From contig CM054181.1 in assembly GCA_028829895.1 (NCBI GenBank), positions 656,001-720,000 on the forward strand: a DNA stretch of 64,000 bases. Direction: 5' to 3'. A program made the position numbers and the translations under genes. The stretch's first letter is position 1; every line of letters starts with the position of its first letter. The notes below the pieces were generated by a model. It saw only the letters and a list, made by a program, of their open reading frames with translations. It was not told where the DNA came from and did no database searches. This DNA is from Sinotaia quadrata (Eukaryota; Mollusca; Gastropoda; Architaenioglossa; Viviparidae). Below are positions 57,706 to 64,000 of this stretch, in pieces.

Positions 57706-57839
57706 ATGTGGTGAGACGCCATGTAGTTCCTCAATGCATGATAGAAATTATCGATGCAATTTTGTTCACATCTTTAATTCTACGAACACTCACTTGATTT
57801 AATGAGCGATCCCTGCCCACCCTAACCTGCCTCATATAT

Positions 57840-58085
57840 CTCCCAATTTACATATACACACATCTCCCAATTTACATATACATATCTCCCAATTTACATA
57901 TACACACATCTCCCAATTTACATATACATATCTCCCAATTTACATATACACACATCTCCTAATTTACATATACATATCTCCCAAGTGACGTACACACAAT
58001 TAAAAAAGGTACACTTACCCTGTAGAAGAGTCTCAACATCTCCCAGTTGACGTACACACATTTAAAAAGGTACATTTACTCTGTA
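57840..58085. repeat. 20/24-bp and longer repeats
   Basis: CTCCCAATTTACATATACAC, seven copies with or without ACAC; then a two-copy unit with GACGTACACACA, AAAGGTACA and CTGTAGAAGAGT. Confidence 0.9.
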
Positions 58086-58139
58086 GAAGAGTATAAATAT
58101 TTTGTGATTACTTTTGTATTGCTCTTGACTTTAATAATA

Positions 58140-58275
58140 GATTGTGGTTCTAATTCCAAGTGCTACACCACCAGCTTTCGGCTCTCGGTGTTTTTCTTGT
58201 CCGAGTTACGGCACTGGATACCAGCGTGGTATTCAGCTCTCGATGATTTTCTTGTCCGAACTTAAGACATGTGAT
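58140..58275. repeat. About 64-bp duplication
   Basis: GCTCTCG(G/A)TG(T/A)TTTTCTTG with ATACC(A/T)G(C/T)GTGGTATTC twice. Confidence 0.8.
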
Positions 58276-58825
58276 ACCTGTGTGGTATTCGGAGTATGCC
58301 CTTAATGAAGACTAAGATATTAATTCGTTTTTTAGTCTCGAATATCTAAGCCCCCGTTTCAGATACAAAAGCATTTCACTTTTCATTTCTTCAAACGCAT
58401 TTTGAAAAGCACCAGCACACAAACACATATATACATACACACAAACGTACATACAATGCACCACTATAAATTTTATAAGTTTCTTGTCAAGTACTGACTA
58501 TTTAATGTTTCACCGTAGCAAGCTGTTGAGAGACTGTCGAGAGATTATGGAGGGACATTCGAATTATTGTGTCGAGAGACCGTAGTGGGCTCTCTGGGGG
58601 ATACGAGGGATTATGGATGAAAGGCGCTTTTGTGCTGAAAACACTGTTGCTAACGCTCTAGCTAGTGCCGAAAAACAGTCGCCAGTTTTGCTGCATTCAG
58701 GGGTTAGGGTTATAACCCTAATCCAATCACTTCCAACTTTTAGCGCACAGAACACGCATTACACTGGTAACCATAGAGATGACAGTTTAGGATTAGTGTA
58801 CTGTCGTAATAATTTATAATGTTTC
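58276..58825. other. Unique sequence, no gene recognised
   Basis: Overlapping open frames on both strands (58613-58819 plus, 58755-58564 minus) around a less AT-rich core; no domain recognised. It holds the telomere-motif palindrome listed separately. Confidence 0.35.
58704..58721. other. Head-to-head telomere-motif palindrome
   Basis: TTAGGGTTATAACCCTAA is a perfect 18-bp palindrome made of one TTAGGGTTA and its reverse complement. It may be chance. Confidence 0.9.
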
Positions 58826-58829
58826 ATTT

Positions 58830-58960
58830 TTCTTTTCAAAAGTGTTTATTGGTAAGTTTTGTTTACCATGTCGATGTGCTACGTGCATGTCCACAAAAAG
58901 TGTTTATTGGTAAGTTTGTTTACCATGTTGATGTGCTACGAGTATGTCCACAAAAAGTGT
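58830..58960. repeat. About 59-bp tandem repeat, 2.3 copies
   Basis: AAAAGTGTTTATTGGTAAGT and CATGTCGATGTGCTACG (or TTGATGTGCTACG) recur. Confidence 0.9.
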
Positions 58961-59055
58961 GTTTGTGTATTTGCAAGCTGTATGTGTGCTTCTTTGGTTA
59001 TAGTCGGTTTGTGTTCATGCACTTGAAAACGTAATTTAACTTTTCTTTTTGTTGT

Positions 59056-59475
59056 TTGGGTGTTTCTTTTCTCTCTCCCCTCACCCCTATAATATATGTA
59101 CATCTAATGGGTGTTTCTTTTCTCTCTCCCCTCACCCCTATAATATATGTACATGTAATGGGTGTTTCTTTTCTCTCACCCCTGTAATATATGTACATCT
59201 AATGGGTGTTTCTTTTCTCTCTCCCCTCACCCCTGTAATATATGTACATCTAATGGGTGTTTCTTTTCTCTCTCCCCTCACCCCTGTAATATATGTACAT
59301 CTAATGGGTGTTTTTTTTCTCTCTCCCCTCACCCCTATAATATGTGTACATCTAATGGGTGTTTCTTTTCTCTCTCCCCTCACCCCTGTAATATATGTAC
59401 ATCTAATGGGTGTTTCTTTTCTCTCTCCCCTCACCCCTATAATATATGTACATCTAATGGGTGTTTCTTTTCACC
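59056..59475. repeat. 51-bp tandem repeat, 8 copies
   Basis: TAATGGGTGTTTCTTTTCTC then CCCCTCACCCCTATAATATA; period 51 (59105, 59156). Seventeen codons keep frames open on both strands. Confidence 0.97.
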
Positions 59476-59499
59476 CAGTATATATAGAAAGCTACCGTC

Positions 59500-59712
59500 A
59501 ATCTCTCGCGTGTTTTGTCCCTGAAGATGCAAGCCTAAATTCTAGAATCTTAAGTGTGCGTGTTTTGTCACTGAAGATACAAGCCTAAATTGTAGAAACT
59601 TAAATGTGCGTGTTTTGTCACTGAAGATACAAGCCTAAATTCTAGAAACTTAAGTGTGCGTGTTTTGTCACTGACAAGCCTAAATTCTAGAAACTTAAGT
59701 GTGCGTGTTTCT
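59500..59712. repeat. About 50-bp tandem repeat, 4 copies
   Basis: GTGCGTGTTTTGTCACTGAA then CAAGCCTAAATTCTAGAAAC; the third copy lacks AGATA. Confidence 0.94.
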
Positions 59713-59904
59713 TAAGAGTCTCAATGGCGCTCTTGTCATTTTTCTCTTATTGTTTGTCAATACTGTCCCCACCACCACCACCACCAACACCACAACTACC
59801 TCTGCATAGTGGTGGGTCAATTATTACTAGATGCTAAACACTCCTGTTTCTGCAGAGAAGATCCAGGGTCCTAACTGGTCGTCCCTTAAAGGCACAATGT
59901 TTTG

Positions 59905-60565
59905 TCGTGTGTTTACATTGAGCTATAACTTGGATTACATTGATGACCGGATGTTGTGTTTACATTGAGCTATAACTTGGATTACATTGATGACCGGATG
60001 TTGTGTTTACATTGAGCTATAACTTGGATTACATTGATGACCGGATGTTGTGTTTACATTGAGCTATAACTTGGATTACATTGATGACCGGATGTTGTGT
60101 TTACATTGAGCTATAACTTGGATTGCATTGATAACCGGATGTTGTGTTTACATTGAGCTATAACTTGGATTACATTGATGACCGGGTGTTGTGTTTACAT
60201 TGAGCTATAACTTGGATTGCATTGATAACCGGATGTTGTGTTTACATTGAGCTATAACTTGGATTACATTGATGACCGGGTGTTGTGTTTACATTGAGCT
60301 ATAACTTGGATTACATTGATGACCGGGTGTTGTGTTTACATTGAGCTATAACTTGGATTACATTGATGACCGGGTGTTGTGTTTACATTGAGCTATAACT
60401 TGGATTACATTGATGACCGGGTGTTGTGTTTACATTGAGCTATAACTTGGATTACATTGATGACCGGGTGTTGTGTTTACATTGAGCTATAACTTGGATT
60501 ACATTGATGACCGGGTGTTGTGTTTACATTGAGCTATAACTTGGATTGCATTGATAACCGGATGG
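59905..60565. repeat. 47-bp satellite, about 14 copies, with variant monomers
   Basis: TTGTGTTTACATTGAGCTAT then AACTTGGATTACATTGATGA. A minority monomer reads GATTGCATTGATAACCGG and occurs at about 60120, 60215 and 60545; ACCGGATG and ACCGGGTG types occur in blocks. Confidence 0.96.
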
Positions 60566-60699
60566 TGGGACGAGTATACTAAACTTCGATAATGAAGGCC
60601 TTTAGTCCATAAAATATTTTTTCATTCCCTGAGTTTTGCATCACAGAATACACATAGATAAATCGTACGGTTGTTATCGTATATAATAAGCACAAAATA

Positions 60700-60840
60700 T
60701 TAATGTTCGTAAGCATGATATCACAAGCACTAATCACATAATATTAATTTTCGTAAGCATTATATCACATAATATTAATTTTCGTAAGCATGATATCACA
60801 TAATATTAATTTTCGCAAGCATGATATCACATACTCAGAA
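60700..60840. repeat. About 31-bp repeat, 4 copies
   Basis: ACATAATATTAATTTTCGTA then AGCATGATATC. Confidence 0.92.
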
Positions 60841-61078
60841 AGAGATTGAAGATTAGCGCTGCCCAACAACGTCAGCAGAAGTTAAGCAACAATTAAAACA
60901 TTCTCGATGGAAGACTATTCTCACAGAATTGGCTGAATATTAATGAGCAAGAAATAAATCGACAGCAAAAATGAGCATGATATTTACAATGCTTAATGAC
61001 GTTTATAATGCTTAATCTGATTTATATTTGTAATAGAAACATATATTGCACTGTACCGGAAGTAAATTATGACCAATA
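60840..61078. other. Short unique stretch
   Basis: Nothing recognised. Confidence 0.4.
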
Positions 61079-61079
61079 G

Positions 61080-61160
61080 ATAAGCTAGTGTAAAATGACA
61101 TTTCTTGTGCTTGTAAATAGATAAGCTAGTGTAAAATGGCATTTCTTGTGTTTGTAAAAG
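61080..61160. repeat. 41-bp duplication at the RTE 5-prime edge
   Basis: ATAGATAAGCTAGTGTAAAA twice, ending TGTTTGTAAAAG immediately before the reverse-transcriptase remnant. Confidence 0.92.
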
Positions 61161-61164
61161 ATGG

Positions 61165-61868
61165 GGAGCAAATTTGACAGGGTGTGGCATGCAGCCCTAT
61201 GGTCCACCATGAAGCTGTACAACATCAATGACAACCTGATCAAAGTCATAGAAAGCCTTTACAGCAAGGCCACCAGTGCAGTCTGCTTCAACGGCCAAAT
61301 AGGAGATTGGTTCAGGACAACAGTGGGAGTCAGACAAGGTTGCTTACTTTCACCTATTCTCTTCAACATCTTCCTTGAAATAATCGTGCAAAGCTCTGGA
61401 AGACCATGAAGGAACTATCAGTATTGGAGGCAGAACAATAACGAACTTACGCTTTTCTGATGACATCGATGGCCTTGCAGGAAATGAGGAGGAGCTAGCT
61501 CAGTTGGTGGAAAAACTGGACAGGACAACTACTGCTTTCGATATGGAAGTCAGTGCACAGAAGACCAAATTGATGACCAACAACACCAATGGCATCGGCA
61601 CTGAAATCATGATTGGTGATCAGAAACTGGAAACAGTTAATAAATTCAAGTACCTATGAGCCATCATGACAGACAGGGATCAAAACCTGAAATGTTATCC
61701 AGGATTGCGATGACAATAACAGCAATGGCAAGAGTGAAGACAGTTTGGAAAGACAGAAACATCTCAGTCAGCTCAAAGATCAGACTGATGCGCTCCTTGG
61801 TTGGATCTGTGTTTTTATATGCCTGTGAGTCATAGACCCTCCCAGCGGATCTCGAAAGGAGGATACAT
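61165..61868 (+). mobile_element. RTE-like non-LTR retrotransposon RT remnant
   Basis: Plus strand, three frame segments. 61167-61405 reads FDRVWHAALW, then FRTTVGVRQGCLLSPILFN (RT finger/palm block with QGC.LSP). After a +1 shift near 61390-61410, 61408-61670 reads ISIGGRTITNLRFSDDIDGL, where FSDD (61453-61464) replaces the usual FADD at the catalytic site, then KTKLMTNN and NKFKYL followed by TGA (61657-61659) where Gly is expected. After another shift near 61676 it reads MLSRIAMTITAM, VWKDRNISVSSKIRLMRSLV and LYACES. The fragment lacks the endonuclease and the RT start and stops where the gypsy fragment begins. Dead copy. Clade (RTE versus related) inferred from remembered sequences. Confidence 0.85.
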
Positions 61869-62419
61869 TGTTAGCAAAAGAAATTTTCGCTTTCAATCCA
61901 GTCTGAATTCAGACATTCCACCCACTCAATTTCTCGACAACTTCATAGGGTCCTTGCTATGATACATCTAATTTGTTTCGGTAGAGAGATAACAACAACA
62001 ACAACCACAACACTCGACTTCAGTGTTACGCACTATTGTTTTACGGTTGTACAGATGTGGTTGTCTAGCTTTACTTTTGTATACATTCTCGGCCGCTATC
62101 TGAAATGAGGTATTAATATGGTTCGCAAGTTTGATCACGTGTTGATATGTGCTTTTTACAGATTCTGTTAGCCCACTCTCTGTCCAATATTCTTGTAATA
62201 TAGACATGGGTCCCCTAATGGTTCTACCATATTAGAGTTGAAAGGGCGAAAATGGGTCATATCTGATGGTATTTCGCTTAATTCTAAACAAAAGTGCTGG
62301 CAAGTACACATTCCAATGACGTAGTCTTTCCATGCACACTTTTCTCAAGGACTTGGTAAGAGTAGTGTTCAGATTTTCGACTTAACCATTAAACATAGGA
62401 TGGTAAGGAGTAGCTCCAA

Positions 62420-62708
62420 ACTGTGTTACTCTCAATAATTGATTAATGTCTGTCATTAACTGCTTTACTCTCAATAATTGATTATTTTCTTTCACTAACT
62501 GCGTTACTTTCAATAGTTGATTAATTTCTGTCATTAACTGCTTTACTCTAAATAATTGATTAATTTCTTTCATTAACTGCTTTACTCTAAATAATTGATT
62601 AATTTCTTTCATTAACTGCTTTACTCTCAATAATTGATTAATTTCTTTCATTAACTGCTTTACTCTCAATAATTGATTAATTTCTGTCATTAACTGCTTT
62701 ACTCTCAA
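62420..62708 (-). repeat. 39-bp in-frame array inside the integrase, 7-8 copies
   Basis: AATAATTGATTAATTTCTTT with CATTAACTGCTTTACTCTC; 39 bp, 13 codons. On the minus strand each unit encodes VKQLM(T/K)EINQLLR, a segment present once in gypsy integrases just before the TPYHP motif. All copies stay in frame with the following ATPYHPMFNG. Confidence 0.95.
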
Positions 62709-62813
62709 TAGTTAATTAATATGAACTGAGTCCTCCTCTCAGACAATATTTCTTCCCGAAATCTTACAAGCGAAAAAATGGTGAACAGTACATTTCCAAC
62801 TGAAATAGAACAA

Positions 62814-62925
62814 GGAGCAACCGCCTCAGGTTATCTACATAATTAATGACAGTGTACTAATAGAACTAGGAGCAACCGCCTCGGGTTATCGCATAGCATC
62901 ATCAATGAAGGTGAGAATCCATTTG
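62814..62925 (-). repeat. 55-bp duplication of the PEAV region in the integrase
   Basis: GGAGCAACCGCCTC occurs at 62814 and 62869, each within a TAGAAC(A/T)AGGAGCAACC context. Read minus, both copies derive from the codons for the PEAVAP block; 55 bp shifts the frame. Confidence 0.88.
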
Positions 62926-63059
62926 TGGCCTTGACTGATTAGGGTTAAAATTCTCGTGTGAGATCGTCGTCATGAAAGGAATCGTGTTTCTCTTGCACAC
63001 TGAAGAATACTAACGATAAAATATAATCAGGGAACAAATGCTAAGTTACAAATTTAATG

Positions 63060-63185
63060 TCTAAGATTTGTTGACGGATTTATGACAGTTTTATTGTGCT
63101 GGATCCAAAAATGACATCGGTTTTGTTCAATCAGGTCAACTTTTTTATCTATTGCCACAACATTAGACACTTATTCAGTCTCGAG
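63060..63185. other. Short unique stretch
   Basis: Nothing recognised. Confidence 0.4.
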
Positions 63186-63400
63186 AATTCACGAAACTTT
63201 CTTGAACATTTCTTGTGGTGTTCTGAGCAGTTGCACATGAAGATTCGGGAACATTCCTCCTGATGTGCTTTGATAGCGCATACGAAGTTCTGGACGACTC
63301 TCCATGGTGTGCTTTGTGAGCGCATACGAAGTTCTGGACGACTCTCCATGGTGTGCTTTGTGAGCACATTGAAGATTCTGGAACAGTTTGTGTAATGTTT
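63185..63400. repeat. 44-bp tandem repeat, about 4 copies
   Basis: GTGCTTTGTGAGCGCATACG then AAGTTCTGGACGACTCTCC; positions 63265, 63309 and 63353, with a diverged copy before. Confidence 0.92.
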
Positions 63401-63584
63401 CTAGAAGGGGTACGGGGGACCATCATCTAATAAGAAAGACAGTGACTTGTTGCAAACCGCGTGATTGAGAACACTCCTTAGTGACAGCGCCATAATTAAA
63501 AAAGGTTATGTGCATTGACTATAATTATCTCTCTGAAACTCCACTCTCATTTCTGTAATGATACTATATCAATGAACTTGACTC

Positions 63585-63591
<7 letters not shown>

Positions 63592-63652
<61 letters not shown>
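63592..63652. repeat. (GT)n microsatellite, about 29 units
   Basis: Uninterrupted after TATGTGTG. Confidence 0.98.
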
Positions 63653-63653
<1 letters not shown>

Positions 63654-63904
63654 ATTTGACTGCTGGTGTTTATGCTAGGACAAACTAAGTGTCTAATGTT
63701 TCATAGAACATTGTTGTGAAGTGATGTAATTGTTCTTTTGATCATTTTAATATGTTGCATATATGATTGTTGATTTAATAAATTTATTGATAATTTTTTT
63801 TTATTATTCCTTTTATTATTCCTTTATTCCTTTAGTAGGAAGTTTCCAGAAACTGTGTGCGACAGTAAAACGTCTATCTTATTATTGTGTAAAGAGTAGA
63901 GTTT

Positions 63905-64000
63905 TACCACACCCTTATATTCCACCAAGTGAGAGACATGTTGGTCTTGTGGGAGAATTATTAATAACTATAAATTAAGATTCTCGATCACTTGTAATTA
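63905..64000 (+). repeat. Dispersed repeat C, copy cut by window end
   Basis: See 57090-57185. TGGGAGAATTATTAATAAC and AAATTAAGATTCTCGATCAC are present. Confidence 0.65.

Larger units (their letters stand above)
61870..62990 (-). mobile_element. Ty3/gypsy integrase remnant
   Basis: Read minus, high to low coordinate. 62940-62890 KWILTFIDDAMR, stop, PEAVAP (first Asp of the DDE core and a YPEAV-like block); about 62790-62720 LFTIFSLVRFREEILSERRT (second-Asp region, SDRG-type motif changed to SERR); a 39-bp array at 62708-62420; 62415-62385 ATPYHPMFNG, a stop, then VENLNTTL (region of the third acidic residue); 62330-62170 RHWNVYLPALLF, YGRTIRGPMSI; 62207-61968 a helix-rich tail; 61960-61880 QGPYEVVEKLSG (GPY/F module). 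Order and content match a gypsy integrase C-terminal half. Several stops and changed catalytic-region residues make it inactive. No RT, RNase H or LTR found with it; it is cut by the RTE remnant at about 61869. Confidence 0.85.

Noticed and set aside
57252..57734. Cys/Tyr/Val-rich repeat protein on plus or Thr/His-rich protein on minus
   Set aside because: Both come from one TG-rich 39-bp array; no start context, no domain.
59049..59588. 179-codon frame with a 17-residue repeat
   Set aside because: The 51-bp array explains it; three frames on two strands are equally open.
61161..61409. Functional reverse transcriptase gene
   Set aside because: Truncated at both ends, at least two frameshifts, an in-frame stop, and the catalytic-site Ala changed to Ser.

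Overview
This is eukaryotic DNA, AT-rich and gene-poor, with no intact protein-coding gene that I can support. An interstitial (CCCTAA)n block at 15255-15305 gives a TTAGGG-type telomere motif, found in most non-arthropod animals. Together with tRNA-headed SINE-like sequences, decayed RLE-type and RTE-like non-LTR elements, Ty3/gypsy integrase and ZBED-like hAT transposase, this suggests a metazoan, possibly a mollusc or another lophotrochozoan. The taxon is an inference, not read from a marker gene.

The dominant feature is tandem repetition. By hand tally about 80-100 separate arrays cover very roughly 40-45% of the window. Most have units of 18-75 bp and 2 to 40 copies, and many unrelated arrays lie back to back (10.9-13.4 kb, 23.4-28.0 kb, 52.2-53.9 kb). 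Most long open frames in the window are translations of these arrays, so I do not call them genes.

Layout: 0-1.9 kb holds a possible SINE head and an inverted arrangement of a dispersed repeat (called A/B here). 1.9-15.5 kb is mostly arrays, ending in a 49-bp satellite next to the interstitial telomere block. 15.5-20.3 kb mixes arrays with a CpG-denser unique patch (16130-16660) and a 96-codon open stretch (17827-18114, minus). 20.5-22.4 kb is the decayed N-terminal half of an RLE-type non-LTR element (minus). 23.4-28.0 kb is an array-of-arrays containing a 260-bp higher-order repeat. 30.3-31.1 kb has a second SINE-like head running into an array. 32.15-33.08 kb is a 38-bp satellite. 33-37 kb is mostly unique AT-rich DNA. 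38.9-40.3 kb is the C-terminal half of an RLE element (minus), and 46.0-46.9 kb is another copy split by a microsatellite. 50.8-51.7 kb is a hAT transposase pseudogene. 52-60.6 kb is mostly arrays. 61.2-63.0 kb is an RTE-like reverse-transcriptase remnant abutting a Ty3/gypsy integrase remnant in the opposite orientation.

The most interesting pattern is that several tandem arrays sit inside recognisable transposon coding sequence and are made from it: a 39-bp, roughly 8-copy array and a 55-bp duplication in the gypsy integrase, a 56-bp triplication in the hAT transposase, 58- and 61-bp repeats in the RLE N-terminal remnant, and about 630 bp of ATT-rich microsatellite inside another RLE copy. 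They suggest that arrays here arise locally by duplication of whatever sequence is present. I found no new multi-gene system.
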